Positions 10,841 to 21,939 of a DNA stretch of 64,000 nt are shown piece by piece; position 1 is the stretch's first letter, and every line of letters begins with the position of its first letter. The stretch lies in contig JALMGJ010000001.1 in assembly GCA_023362775.1 (NCBI GenBank), positions 63,436,001 through 63,500,000 of the forward strand, given 5' to 3'. A program made the translations under genes and the position numbers. Under the pieces are notes generated by a model. It was given only the letters and a program-made list of their open reading frames with translations. It did no database searches and had not been told where the DNA came from. Source of the stretch: Charina bottae. Lineage: Eukaryota; Chordata; Lepidosauria; Squamata; Charinaidae.

Positions 10841-11601
10841 AAGATCCCTTCCCCGCCCCCAGCAGAACCAAATATGTTAAAAAGTGGGTAGGTAAAGCAC
10901 GCTCGCATAAACATCATCACGTGGGATCCCTACCCTTCCCTGCCCCCGTCTCGACCACCCGCCCCCCCTTTCCGTTCCTTGATCTGCTTACTGCCAGCCT
11001 CGTCCTCTTCTAGAGTCACCCAGGCTCCAGCCCTCATTGTAGTGATAAACCAGCAATGTTGTAGCTTTACCTTGCTTTCAAGAGGGCTGGGTGACTCTTG
11101 AAGATGCTATTGCAAACTGGCCAGTGACGAACACGTGCACAGGGAAATCTAATTAGAAATCAGGCCGGGAGAGGAAGGTAGAAGGTGGGAGGGTCGCCCT
11201 GTCACCTGACCCCCCAGTCCAGCTCCACACTCCGGAGTGGGAGCGGACGGGAAGAAGCGGCGATTTGCTCCTGGATTTTCCTTCCCCTCCTGGTTCCCTC
11301 ATGATCAGTTGAGCAGCAGCCACGCAGCAGCAGCAAGCGGGCGTCTTCGACAAATTGCTCTGGAAGGGGGCGGGGGAGGTTTGGAAGAAGAAGGGAAAGA
11401 GAGGCTCGACTGCTCCAGTCGCTTCTCTTCCGGAGCCGCTCACGCCCCCAGTCCAGGCAAAGTAAAGCTGGTGGGGAATCCAGCGCGGGAGCGGGGTTTG
11501 CGGGCAGGAGCCAATTGCGCACACTTAGGGCTGTGGGGTGGAAATGTGCTGCTTTTGCACGGAGAAAAAGAGTAAGCAGAGCAGCAACGAAGAGGTTAAG
11601 G

Positions 11602-13141
11602 CAGGGCTTTCCAAACTTTTGCCGTTGGCGACACACCAACGGCCAGCCCACAAAAACCTGGAAGCACCGGCGGCGGTGCTTCCAGGTTGTCGCTGCGGCG
11701 GCAACGGCTGCCCCTTCGAAAGGGCAGGCTCCGGGGACCCCGAAAATGCCCTCGGTTCTGGCAGGGAGGCGAAAAGCCTCACCCCACACGCGCGCACACT
11801 GCCGGACTTCCTGGCGCACAGCTGATCGGTGCGGTGGGGGGGGACGGGGTGGAAATTCTCTGTGCTGATAAGCTGTGCGCCGGGAAGCCCCGCAGCGTGC
11901 GCACACGATTTTCGCCTCCCTGCTGGAATCGAGGGCATTTTCGGGGTCCCCAGAGCCTGCTCTTCCAAAGGGGGAGCGGCAGCAGCGGCGTCCTGGAACC
12001 CGGAAGCACTGATGGCCCACCACTGCCGCTGCCCCTTCGAAAGGGCAGACTCCGGGGACCCCGAAAATGCCCTCGGTTCCGGCAGGGAGGCAAAAATCGC
12101 GCGTGCAGGCTGCCGGGCTTCCCGACGCACAGCTGATTGGAGCGGAGAATTTCCACTCCGGGTGGCCTGGCAGCGCGCGCGATTTTCACCTCCCTGCCGG
12201 AACCGAGGGCATTTTCGGGGTCCCCAGAGCCTGCTCTTCCAAAGGGGCAGCGGCAGCAGCGGCGTCCTGGAACCCGGAAGCACTGATGGCCCACCACCGC
12301 CGCTGCCCCTTCGAAAGGGCAGACTCCGAGGACCCCGAAAATGCCCTCGGTTCCGGCAGGGAGGCAAAAATCGCGCGTGCAGGCTGCCAGGCTTCCCGAC
12401 GCACAGCTGATTGGCGCGGAGAATTTCCACTCCGGGTGGCCTGGCAGCGCGCGCGCACACGATTTTCACCTCCCTGCCGGAACCGAGGGCATTTTCGGGG
12501 TCCCCAGAGCCTGCTCTTCCAAAGGGGCAGCGGCAGCAGCGGCGTCCTGGAACCCGGAAGCACTGATGGCCCACCACCGCCGCTGCCCCTTCGAAAGGGC
12601 AGACTCCGGGGACCCCGAAAATGCCCTCGGTTCCAGCAGGGAGGCAAAAATCACGCGTGCAGGCTGCCGGGCTTCCCGACGCACAGCTGATTGGCGCGGA
12701 GAATTTCCACTCCGGGTGGCCTGGCAGCGCGCGCGCACGCAATTTTCACCTCCCTGCCGGAACCGAGGGCATTTTCGGGGTCCCCAGAGCCTGCTCTTCC
12801 AAAGGGGCAGCGGCAGCAGCGGCGTCCTGGAACCCAGAAGCACTGATGGCCCACCACCGCCGCTGTCCCTTCGAAAGGGCAGACTCCGGGGACCCCGAAA
12901 ATGCCCTCGGTTCCGGCAGGGAGGCAAAAATCGCGCGTGCAGGCTGCCGGGCTTCCCGACGCACAGCTGATTGGTGTGGAGAATTTCCACTCCGGGTGGC
13001 CCGGCAGCACGGGCGCACGCGATTTTCACCTCCCTGCCAGAACCAAGGGCATTTTCATCAGCGCTTCCGGCTTGTCACGCGACACACTTGGGGGCCCCCG
13101 GCGACACAGTATTGTGTCGACACACAGTTTGGAAAGCCCTG
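11602..13141. mobile_element. Nested non-autonomous hAT (ctttccaaact family) with expanded interior
   Basis: Terminal inverted repeats cagggctttccaaact and cagtttggaaagccctg, with the 8-bp duplication GGTTAAGG at 11594-11601 and 13142-13149, show insertion into the outer hAT. The same family is present as short copies of 286 bp (48776-49061) and 228 bp (57512-57739). This copy is 1,540 bp because its interior has amplified into a tandem array. No transposase is encoded. Confidence 0.92.
11711..13055. repeat. Tandem array of about 280-bp palindromic units
   Basis: The landmark cccttcgaaagggcag recurs at 11711, 12032, 12306, 12586 and 12866, giving periods of 321, 274, 280 and 280 bp. Each unit carries an inverted pair: ccgaaaatgccctcggttcc...gcagggaggc, then about 100 bp later its reverse complement cctccctgc..ggaaccgagggcattttcgg. 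Each unit could thus fold into a stem of about 30-35 bp. The terminal part-unit is diverged. Confidence 0.9.
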
Positions 13142-13480
13142 GGTTAAGGCGATGGGCAAGTGCCCGTCGTCAAGATGGCTGCCGGAGACAGAGGCTTCCA
13201 AACTCTCGCGAGACTGTGTGAAGCCCGTCCCCGGAGGAAAAAGAGAGGCTGGGCCTAGGCGGTTGCCAGGGGTATGCCCACAGCCACGCACACCATGCCC
13301 GCTGCCGCGCCTGCCCCCGCCACACTCGCTGCCGCACCTGCCCCCGCCACGCCCGCCACGCCTGCCTGCGGAAGAGCCACACTCAAGGGGCCAAAGAGCC
13401 GCATTTGGCTCGCGAGCCGCCATTTCCGACCCTTGCACTAGCCCATTAGAAAATTGTTCCTTCTGCAAAATATTACATAC

Positions 13481-13537
13481 CCACTTAGAGGTCTGGATTT
13501 CCTAATTTCGAAGAATTGAGTTCCCGTATGATTATAT
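13481..13537 (-). CDS. VASH2: VASH2 coding exon 3
   Basis: A 57-nt exon on the minus strand between an acceptor (aaaatccag) and a donor gtatgt. It completes the glutamine codon split at the end of exon 2 and reads YNHTGTQFFEIRKSRPLS, then the first two bases of a glycine codon completed by exon 4. The reading matches the vasohibin segment between the IPDWLQAIQNYM motif and the LME..AKEMTRE segment, and the length equals the expected 57 nt. The oddity is the neighbour: the right-hand target duplication of the 3.3-kb hAT ends at 13443, so only 37 bp of original intron separates the exon end from that duplication. Confidence 0.95.
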
Positions 13538-13914
13538 CTGGATTTTATTTGTTAAGACGAAGTGATTGCAAATTGGAGAACGTAATAGTATACTATGTGT
13601 AGGATTCAAACAAATGATCCTGTCATAATCTCAAGAAATATGAAGTACTGAAATATAATTTAATTCATTTGAACTTGATATGAAGAATTTTCTCTTTTTT
13701 AATCAGATAATGGGATCCAACAGAACCCATTTTAATCATAACTTTTTAAAAATTAGTCAGATGGTTGCTTATGCACAGGTTGCTCCTCCTTATAATGACT
13801 GCTGTAAGAATATAAAATATTGACTTAGTTCCCTCACCACCACCAAATCATACTGCAGTGTTCTCACTGTTTTTTCTAACATTCAATCAGAATCTGTCTT
13901 CCTATAACTTAAAT

Positions 13915-14230
13915 CTATTGTTTTGTGTCCTGCACTCTGCAATGAGAACAAACAGGTCTAGACCTTCTTCTACATTAACATATTTTCCGACATCTCTTTG
14001 CTGCCCTTTCCTGAACCTGTTCTGATTTCTCAGAATCCTACTTAGACTATGGTGCTGAGAATTTGACCAGGTACTTGAGCTGGGTGCTGACGAAAGTAGT
14101 GTGTGATTATTCCGTGTGACATTCTGGGATTTGGAAACTGGTACTTCTGTTGATGCAGCCTAAAATGGCATTTGCCTTTGTTTCAGCCACATCATATTGC
14201 TGACTTATATTTAGTTTGCAATTAACCATT
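13915..14230. repeat. Ancient retroposon relic (CR1/L3-like)
   Basis: The phrase 'gatgcagcctaaaatggcat', then 'ttgcctttgtttcagccacatc', is typical of an old amniote repeat often linked to CR1/L3-like LINEs. Boundaries are approximate and no target duplication was found. Confidence 0.4.
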
Positions 14231-14280
14231 ATTCTAAAACCTTTTCTGCAAGTATTATTACTGTCACAATGCAGTGAACA

Positions 14281-14522
14281 TAAGAATATAAGCAGAGTCC
14301 TGCTGGATCAGACCCCTGGCCCATCTAGTCCAGCAGCCTGTTCTTCCAGTGGCCAATCAATCGCACAAGGAAGCTCACAAAGACTCCCAGCAGATGGCCT
14401 TCAGAGCAGTCCAATAAGGTTAATAGTCATTGATCCCCAAGTCTTCCATGAATTAGTCCAACCCTTTTTTGAAGCCACCAAGCTGGTAGACAGCACCACA
14501 TCTCATGGTAAAACAATGCATA
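14281..14522. repeat. Amniote retroposon fragment ('cctgctggatcag')
   Basis: The text aagaatataagcagagtcct, then gctggatcagacccctggc and ccatctagtccagcagcctg, is a widespread reptile retroposon, probably a CR1-type 3' region. A solo copia LTR has landed inside it at 14523. Confidence 0.55.
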
Positions 14523-14975
14523 TGTTGGGGTTTGTATATACCCAGGAATTTACAGTTAGATAAATTATACTGGAGAGGCTTGATATCTAGGTGAGAGGGG
14601 AATTATTCTGCAAGTCACCCAATTAGCAGCCACTGTTGTAGGGATGATGTGGCAGTGTATGACTCATACTACAGGTGCTAATAGTTTAGTTGGGTGTGGC
14701 AGATGATGAGAGTGACCTATATTGTGATTGGTCAGTTTATGTATATAAGCAGAGGAGTCTGGTGTTCTTTCTTCTCGTTGCTGATTGAAACTTCTCATCG
14801 CTGTATTGCTGTATCATTTGTTACTGCTGTTGGATGTATTTGGACTACGTATGTATATAAAGTAAATAGGCTATTTTATCTAATCTCTGTTTGAGTGTCT
14901 ATTTACTGCATAGAACGTGGATCCCTGGTGTCTTGGAAAAAGTAGCAGGCCGCCCTACGGTGCGCACTCTTGACA
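14523..14975 (+). mobile_element. Solo LTR of copia family A
   Basis: The 453-bp sequence starts tgttggggtttg and ends cactcttgaca. It is flanked by the 5-bp duplication GCATA at 14518-14522 and 14976-14980. It aligns along its length with the reverse complement of the 452/453-bp LTRs at 35713-36164 and 39550-40002, including ataaattatac, ttagttgggtgtgg, gtatataaagtaaatagg and tctatttactgcatag. It lies in VASH2 intron 2. Confidence 0.93.
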
Positions 14976-15692
14976 GCATATCACTTATTATTGCCCTAGA
15001 AGTCTGTGTATTCTTGCCCCAATGAGCCAGTGTAAGGGTTGAAGCTGGTCAGATTGGAACCAGTTCTGTTCAGGCCAGACAGAAGCAATATGTAAACAGG
15101 GAGCAAGAGCATTCTAATCTCAAGTCTGGGAAAACAACAGCTAGAGTCCATTGACCGAATAGGACAGAAGAACAAAGGTTAACATTAAAAACCTTTGTTT
15201 TGCAATAGAGTGGACTTAACTTCTGTGTTCTGTAGTTGGCAAATTTTCTTCATACACATGAATTCTTTCTTGTCTGCAATAAGGCCACTTATCTTGCAGT
15301 ATTCAATCCTTGAAGCTGCTGCTATCTAGTTCCTGAAGGCAGGGTTGGGTTCTCAAAGAGGAGATATTCCCTGTTTGAAGTCTGACATTCTATGTGCCAT
15401 GATCACAAAAAAAGTCTACTGATACTGTAGCTGTTCAATCTCCTGCTTCAATTACAACCTCTTATGCGCTCCTAAAGCTACAAATGGCATTCTAAAGACC
15501 AAGGGCAACACACCAAGCTTAAGTAATCTCATAAAGCTTCACAAGTGCTAGAAAATACAGCAACAGCACTTTTCATTCATTCTTTTCCCCCAGGTCAACT
15601 TGGTTCTCTACTAAATTACCCACTCTTCTTCCATTTTCCTCAACAAATAAGCTTAATAGAAGCTCTTTTTTTCTTTTTTTTAAAAAGGATAC

Positions 15693-15781
15693 TGCAGCAT
15701 CTTCATGTAATTCTGTATTGCCTGAAGCCAATCTGGGATCGTCATGGAAGCCTTGTAATTTGGCACCGACGGCACGGAAGG
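15693..15781 (-). CDS. VASH2: VASH2 coding exon 2
   Basis: An 89-nt exon on the minus strand. The acceptor is cattttatgcag and the first codon is in phase 0 after exon 1. It reads PSVPSVPNYKASMTIPDWLQ, then AIQNYMKMLQ with the last codon split after two bases. The TIPDWLQAIQNYM run is diagnostic of vasohibins and lies in the N-terminal half that contacts the small partner protein SVBP. The donor is GTATCC, the same hexamer as after exon 4. Intron 1 is about 6.7 kb and intron 2 about 2.2 kb. Confidence 0.95.
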
Positions 15782-18700
15782 CTGCATAAAATGAGACAGA
15801 GACAAGTTGGGAGAGGTCATTATTTGAGGTAGGCAGCCAAAACTGTTTTAGTCAAGCAGAGAAGAAGAGCTGGACTCCGGAATGTCAGGGTGATGACCCT
15901 CTGCTAATGCAAAACCTGGCCCTATATTTTACCAGATTAAGTCCCACTGAGCAAAATGGGATTTATTCCCCAGGCAGGTGGCAGGTGTGCAAATGTGCAG
16001 CCCAAGTATTCAGTGTCTGAAGGAAGAGCCGACTTGCTAAGGCGTTGTCTTCCTTCTAGCTTCAAGCCAGCTTTGCCAAATTAAGGCATAACCCACAGAA
16101 GTCCATTTCCCATCTCTCAGCATCCTTCCTGCTCCTAACCTTCTTAGAATATTCACACAGCTGTTCATGCAACAGCAGAAAGAAGCTCCTTCTGAGATTC
16201 ATATGTCGCAATTCCGTGCTAGCAACTGACAAATTAACACAACAAAGGGGACATTGTCTATTAACAATTGGTGTGCTGAGCATCTAAAGCAAAAGCAAGC
16301 TGTCCAATTTCTTTGGCAAGAAAATTTTGGGTAAGAATGAAGGGTGGGTTTTTTAAGAGCAACTTAGAAACAATTACTGTAGCTGGAAAACATAAACAAC
16401 TGGGAGGGTGCTTGTGCAGTCTCATAACAATTGTCATAACAATTTGATATACTAGGTACACAAAGACATAATAATTTTACCTGTCTGGACAAAGCCCATT
16501 CCTATAAATGTGATGCTAATCTCCAAATATTTACAATGCATTTCAAATTCTTGGATGCAGTATCAATCTATGCCTAACAGTCTTCCTATCCAATCCTGTT
16601 CTCCCACTATAAAAGGCTATGTCCAGGAGAGCCTTCAGGAAGAGAGTATCACTCCTCCTGATGGTTATGTTCATATTTCTCATGTTCAAACATGATACTC
16701 AGTGACTATCAGCATAACTATGAAGCAAGCATTTTTTTCTATTCAAGAGACTGTTCTCATTGCTATGCATATCTGTGGTCCTTCAGATGTGTTGTAGTAC
16801 AATTCTCATAATTCCTAGGTACAGTGCCACCACTGACCATGCTGGCTGGGGGTGATGGGAGTGGTAATCAAATATACTAGAAGATTATCAGGTTGGAAAG
16901 GCTTTATTATATTCATAGCAATGGTACAAGTACCTTGGCTGGTGGGGCAAGAAAGGCAAGTATACAGAGTTTGGCTTATACTGATAAAAGCATCTCCAAA
17001 TGGGCCAAGAAACTTTTCAAAAGATCTGCTTTTCTCTACACACATAGCAGAAGCATCAAAGGAGAGAAATAAGACTACATACAGTACTAGACTTATCCTA
17101 TGCCAATAAAATTGCTGGTCACTTTCTTCCTGTAGCAGTCACACTTATTTATTTAGTTATTTATTTAGTTAGTTATTAGTCAAATTATATAGCTATGTCA
17201 TTAGTATAAGTGATTTGGATGCACCTGTTGGCTACCAGTCATCACCCCAGCAGCGTGGTTAGTAGGTAGACCAATACTGGAGCGGAAGCCACTTCCAGGT
17301 TCATTCATATGCCAGAAAGAATGGAAATTGTGAAGTATAACTCTTGAGTCTTTATGGCCAAGCGTTCTACACTCCCTCATTATTTTCCACCTTCATAATT
17401 CCATTGCTTCTGAACATCCACATTTCCCCTCAATATTTTAATTCAAGGGTGGATAACTTGTGGCCCTTTGACTCTATGGCTCCCCTCATGCCCATTTTCA
17501 CAGCCCCCAACCATATCACTTGGGGGGGGGCATGTCTGCCTAAAGTCAGCAGTTGTTGCCAACTGTGTTTAGGCAAAAAGCATAATAAATCAGTCAGGTA
17601 TGCCTTAATACATTTAAAAACACAATGTCACACATACACAACCAGAACAAAAACAGACCATCTTCTCCAGCTTAGGATAAGCATTACAGAGCTGATATTG
17701 AAGTGAATTACTGATGCCCATGGATCTCCCCCCAGAATCCCTACCCAACCTGCTTTAATTGGTTTTAGAATATATTAATTACATAATGTGAACCATCAGC
17801 TTTTGTTATCTTCATTTGCAAGAATGCCTCTGGATCCCAAATGGCTGCAGTCCTGTCGCCTGTTCCCATCTAGGAAAGAAAACAAGCTAAACTGGCATGG
17901 CAGAGTATTCTGGGGAGCTGAAAAGGATGCTAAGAAACAATCCCACCAGCTTGCCTTCCATTAAATTGGTATTGTGAAACTGGCTGTGACCACCAGGGCA
18001 CCCATTTTGTGAACAGGCCCAGCCACCCTCATGGCAACTATATTGTGAGACCTTTACAACAGGATCTCAAAATTCCAAATGGATCCACTGACTCTCAAAG
18101 ATGGCTTTCTCTTGCCTGAGATCTGCATGTAGCAGTTTGGTATATTGCAACTACAGAATTAGTAGTAGTGTGCTGCAAGATCATTCTGTTTCAATTCTAT
18201 ATCTCTTTATCACAGTTCTTGTGCTTGCTGCTTACAAGAGGGACTTTGTTAAAAGAAAAGGATGACATGCCATCAATAAATTGAGGCCCCCATCTCCCAT
18301 CTTCAATTTATCTTACTCCTACAAGTAAGGCAGGGGAAATCCTGCCTCTATTGCCCAGACAAATGAATTTTCAAAATGCCAAGATCCTGATTTGGCCACT
18401 CCTTAGTCTCTCCATGGTATCATATATGCTTCCTACAACACAGCAAGGTTTTCCAAGTCTTTACCAGCCAGAAAACACCAGAGCAATGCTACAGCAAGAA
18501 AACAAATCCTGCAGGCTGTTCCCAGCAATGCCATCCTTGCCTACAGCTGCTAAGGTACAAGAGGAAGTAATGAAGAACCCCACCCAGGGCTCTTCTTCAG
18601 CATTTGGGCTTGCAGACCGAACAGGTGGCAGGAAGGGCTGCTGTCTCTTGGAGGGTATCCATTGCAAGTGTAATGTAAACCCTTCGATTGCCAGCTGTTT

Positions 18701-18876
18701 CATCCATCATCAGAGATCTCCAGTCACAGGGCACGTGGTACAGAATTAGGATTGTGGATGGAAAGGAGATGATGCATCTGCTTGGGCAGCTTGCACTTAC
18801 TTAAACCCAGATTCTAATCCCTTCATGGCCAAAGGGAAATCTACCCTGGGGGAACCTTGCCCATAATACTCTAATC
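15782..18876. other. VASH2 intron 1, mostly unrecognised
   Basis: Apart from a MITE relic near 16775-16895, an (ATTT/AGTT) simple stretch near 17145-17175 and a hAT-like scrap near 17446-17550, I see nothing that can be named. Open frames here are short and without family features. Confidence 0.4.
16775..16895. repeat. MITE relic ('dgatgtgttgtagtacaa' type)
   Basis: The text ggtccttcagatgtgttgta, then gtacaattctcataattcct and ccatgctggctgggggtgat, is the near-palindromic amniote MITE that ends in ggttggaaaggct. Similar relics lie at 20780-20900, 22970-23125 and 28060-28195. It is decayed and no duplication is visible. Confidence 0.5.
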
Positions 18877-18980
18877 CAGTGTTTCTCAACCTTGGCAACT
18901 TTAAGACGTGTGGACTTCAACTCCCAGAATTCTGGGAGTTGAAGTCCACACGTCTTAAAGTTGCCATGGTTGAGAAACAC
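18877..18980. mobile_element. Palindromic MITE (cagtgtttctcaacc family)
   Basis: A near-perfect hairpin: the left arm cagtgtttctcaaccttggc...cttcaactcccagaattc is followed directly by its reverse complement ending gttgagaaacac, with arms of about 50 bp and one mismatch (ccatgg for ccaagg). The last bases of the right terminus (actg) are lost and no 8-bp duplication is visible. It is the same family as the MITE split by a retroposon at 6638-8599. Confidence 0.85.
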
Positions 18981-19039
18981 ATATTTCTTTCAGATGACGT
19001 ACGCCAGACTTAACACACACTAATTTAGTGCTTGTTTTA

Positions 19040-19470
19040 CCATTCAGAGCTGGGGCAGCACAGTAATCAGGTGCTGGACTTGGACTGGAAAGATTAGGTC
19101 CAAGTTCAGCAGCATCCACAGGCTCTCACTGCTTTGGCAGAGTGATGAAAGCGGCGTCACGTCATAATCTCCACCCTTTGGGGCAGGTGGGTGACATCGT
19201 GAGACATGTAGAAGAGGGGCAGGGCTTGCACCATAACACTGCATTTGTCACTCTGCCCCCTTTTGCCCCCCCACCCCTTGTCGATAGGGCTCTAGTTCAC
19301 CCCCAGCCATGGAAACTTGCTGGGTGACCTTGGGCCAGTCAGTCTCTCTCAGTCCAACCTACCTCACCGGCTGGTTGTTGTGGGGATAAAATGAAAGAAG
19401 ATCCCCATGTACACCGCCTTGAGCTCCTGGAGAAAAAGCAGGATACAAATCGAACAAACACGTATACAAA
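19040..19470. repeat. SINE-like repeat with L2/MIR-like tail
   Basis: A tRNA-like head (aatcaggtgctggacttgga) is followed by gggtgaccttgggccagtca, ctcagtccaacctacctcac and caccgccttgag, the 3' text shared by many L2-mobilised squamate SINEs. A foreign segment (about 19136-19290) seems to interrupt it. The boundary is approximate. Confidence 0.5.
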
Positions 19471-20344
19471 AATAATGAAAAAAGGTCCAATCCAGCATCC
19501 ATATTTTCAATTTATTTATTAAACAATATTTATACATCATCCCAATTTAAAAAAAGACTATAGGTGGTAAATTCCACTAAACAGAGAAAATATAACAATA
19601 ACATACTCAACAATATAAAATTCCTAATCTTTCCTCTGAACACCACAAAACCCTAACCTTTTATAGCTACTTACAGAAACAGTGACTAGAATTTTACATC
19701 ATGCTAAGCTGTAGTTTAAGCCTGGTTTATTGAATAAACTGAGTTTGCACAATCACTAAACATAATCCTTGGTTTATAAACCACAGTTGCTAAACTGAAA
19801 CCACGTAAACTACATTATGGCATCACACAGAATCAGGGAGCAGCAGTGACTTCAAAGGCCACCTAGAACAAAGTACCATCAGTGCAGAAGAGGCTTTGCT
19901 ACAGCTTCCCTGATAAATGACCATCTACTTTGATTTCATGTTTCTAAAGGAAACCTGACCAGCAATCAAGGCAATCTCTTCCACTCTGGACTGTGTCCTG
20001 AAGTCTGTCCTGACTGGAGTCATTTGGTTTGTGTCTTGTCTTCTGAGCAGACTTCCGTAACCCAATACTCTCCAGGTGTGTTGAGACTACAACTCTCATT
20101 CTCACTCAGCTGGCTGGGAATCCTAGAAAATATACAGTAGTCCCAATTCTTCTGGAAGGCAGGCGGTTGACGAAAGATGCCCAGGAGCAACAGAAACAAA
20201 CGTGCTCCAGCTTTTATGTAATTGCCCTTCCAACACATGAACATGGCTAGAATAATGCCTCCACGTTATTTCTTTTCTAAGCTAAATATATGCAGTTCCC
20301 TCGATTTTTTTAGTCGTTCAATTGCAAAATATTTGTTCATTAGA

Positions 20345-20700
20345 TTTATATTCTATCTTTCTTCCAGGAACTCAAGGAAGCATACATAGCATTCCCACCT
20401 TCAATTTTTCCCACAAGTCTGTGGGCTAGTGATTGGCTGAACATCACTGAACCAACTTCCTTCAACGTGGGTGAGGTCTGTCAGATCCTAGCCCAGCACC
20501 TTAACCACCGTACCAACTGGCTCTCTTCCTTTGCATACAGAAGATCTCAGGTTCAATTTCTAGTATATCCAGTTAAGAGAATCAAGATCTAAGTAAAAGA
20601 CCTCACTAGGTTAGGGATCGATCGTCATGGAGAAAATCTATCTATGTGGTCGCTAGAAGTCGAAAACAACTTGATGGCACATAATCAATCAATCAGTTAG
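20345..20700. repeat. Two adjacent SINE-like fragments
   Basis: 20345-20525 ends in caccttaaccaccgtaccaa, then ctggctctc, like the minus-oriented SINE tails at 29190 and 30020. 20540-20700 contains a B-box-like aggttcaattt and ends gtcgctagaagtcgaaaaca, cttgatggcacataatcaat, a repetitive squamate SINE tail. The exact families are not named. Confidence 0.45.
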
Positions 20701-20736
20701 ACCTTGAAGATCCAGCAGAAGTAAACAGTCCTTCTC

Positions 20737-20764
20737 GGGGGGGGGGGGGGGGGGGGGGGGGGGG
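20737..20764. repeat. Poly(G)28 tract
   Basis: Twenty-eight consecutive G residues on the plus strand (C on the VASH2 sense strand) in VASH2 intron 1. The length may be unreliable because homopolymers are error-prone. Confidence 0.95.
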
Positions 20765-21383
20765 AGGAACCCTGTTGCCTGCTAGATACTGCTGAACCAA
20801 ATCTCCCATTAACCTTGCCAGCATGTCCAATGGCAAGAGATGTTGGGAACTGTTCTAAAGTGCCAATTCTAAAGTGCCAAAGTTGTGCATCCCTGGTCTA
20901 GACAGACAGTTAATCTGACTTGGTATAAAGCAACTGCATGCATGTGACAGATGAGTAATGCAGCTGGTCAGAGAAAGGTGAGTATGAAAACCAACTATTT
21001 GTAGGTTAGCACAAGCTTCTAATTCCATCCTGTTAAATCCAACATCTTGGCACCTCTCAGCAAAGTGGTGTTTTTCCTGCCAAGTTCAGCTGCTGTGCCA
21101 CTTGGGATTTCATTCCATCTTTGTTAACAGAGAGCTGCAAACTTTCACAAATGTTCCTGGAGATAAAGAACCAGACGGTACATTTTCAAATGTGTGGAAA
21201 GCGAATAGCTGCTCAAAATAAGCACTTGGTATGGAAATGCCCAGGTGACAATTAACCATTAGCACTTTCGGTGGCAACTACAAGTATTTCCTCCAGGGAG
21301 AAGGATGAGCAGCTGTTGAACTACATTCATAGATGTCTCAAGGGCTTATGAAGGCAAGTACAGCCAAGGTTGAGAGAGAATTA

Positions 21384-21715
21384 AAGGTAAAGGTTCCCCC
21401 CACACATTTGTGCAGTCGTGTCCGACTCTAGGGGCCGGTGCTCATCTCTGTTAGCCGAACAGCCAGTGTTGTCCGAAGACGCTTCCACGGTCATGTGGCC
21501 AGCATGATGCACGCGGAACGCTGTTACCTTCCCACCAAAGTGGTACCTATTCATCTACTTACATTTGCATGCTTTCGAATTGCTAGGTTGGCAAGAGCTG
21601 GGGCGAGTGCAGGAGCTCACTCCTTCACAAGGGGCTAGGGATTCGAACCTCCAAACTTGCAATCTTCCGATCAACAAGCCTGGCGTCTTACCCGCTGAGC
21701 CACCACACCCCTTTC
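21384..21715 (-). mobile_element. Sauria SINE (tRNA-derived), complete
   Basis: Read on the minus strand, the element starts with a tRNA-like promoter region. An A-box-like tggctcagcgggtaagacgc and a B-box aggttcgaatcc are followed by conserved Sauria-SINE text (aggtaccactttggtgggaa, ccagcatgctggccacatga-like, gagtcggacacgac). It ends with the cctttaccttt tail. A 13-bp duplication TGAGAGAGAATTA at 21371-21383 and 21716-21728 gives exact boundaries. It is transcribed by RNA polymerase III in active copies. It lies in VASH2 intron 1, in the gene's orientation. Confidence 0.95.
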
Positions 21716-21939
21716 TGAGAGAGAATTAGCCCTCCACAAATATAAAGAATTCTGAATCTTGATTGAGTAGGGCTCAACCATTTTTCAAGCAACTTTCTAG
21801 TCTTTGTGACTGCACAGAAAAACCTGTAACATGTCAATAGCTCTCAGAATCCAGAGCAAGAATTTTAGTAGTTACTAGACAAGTTTTTTATTTTTATTTA
21901 GCCCCATTCCTATAGCTAACTTCCCTCCAGTTGTCTATG

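Larger units (their letters stand above)
10164..13435. mobile_element. Large GC-rich non-autonomous hAT element (outer)
   Basis: The left end caggggtcggcaaactttt and the right end ccatttccgacccttg are imperfect terminal inverted repeats. The element is bounded by the 8-bp duplication CACTAGCC at 10156-10163 and 13436-13443. No transposase is encoded. The interior contains a 38-bp GC-box/CCAAT minisatellite (10231-10385), a large palindrome (10458-10840) and a second hAT inserted at 11602-13141. The long open frames here are repeat-driven. Its right end stops 37 bp from the VASH2 exon 3 donor. A relative, lacking its left end, sits at 34356-35638. Confidence 0.9.

Noticed and set aside
11711..13055. 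CRISPR-like array
   Set aside because: The repeats are contiguous 280-bp units without unique spacers, in a vertebrate hAT.
10158..13505. Many long open frames on both strands (up to about 400 codons)
   Set aside because: They follow the 280-bp and 100-bp repeat units, occur in all frames at once and have repeat-driven Pro/Arg/Gly/Ala composition. They are stop-poor GC-rich transposon DNA, not genes.
21384..21715. tRNA gene
   Set aside because: The A and B boxes belong to a tRNA-derived SINE with a 13-bp target duplication and non-tRNA body, and no cloverleaf is maintained.
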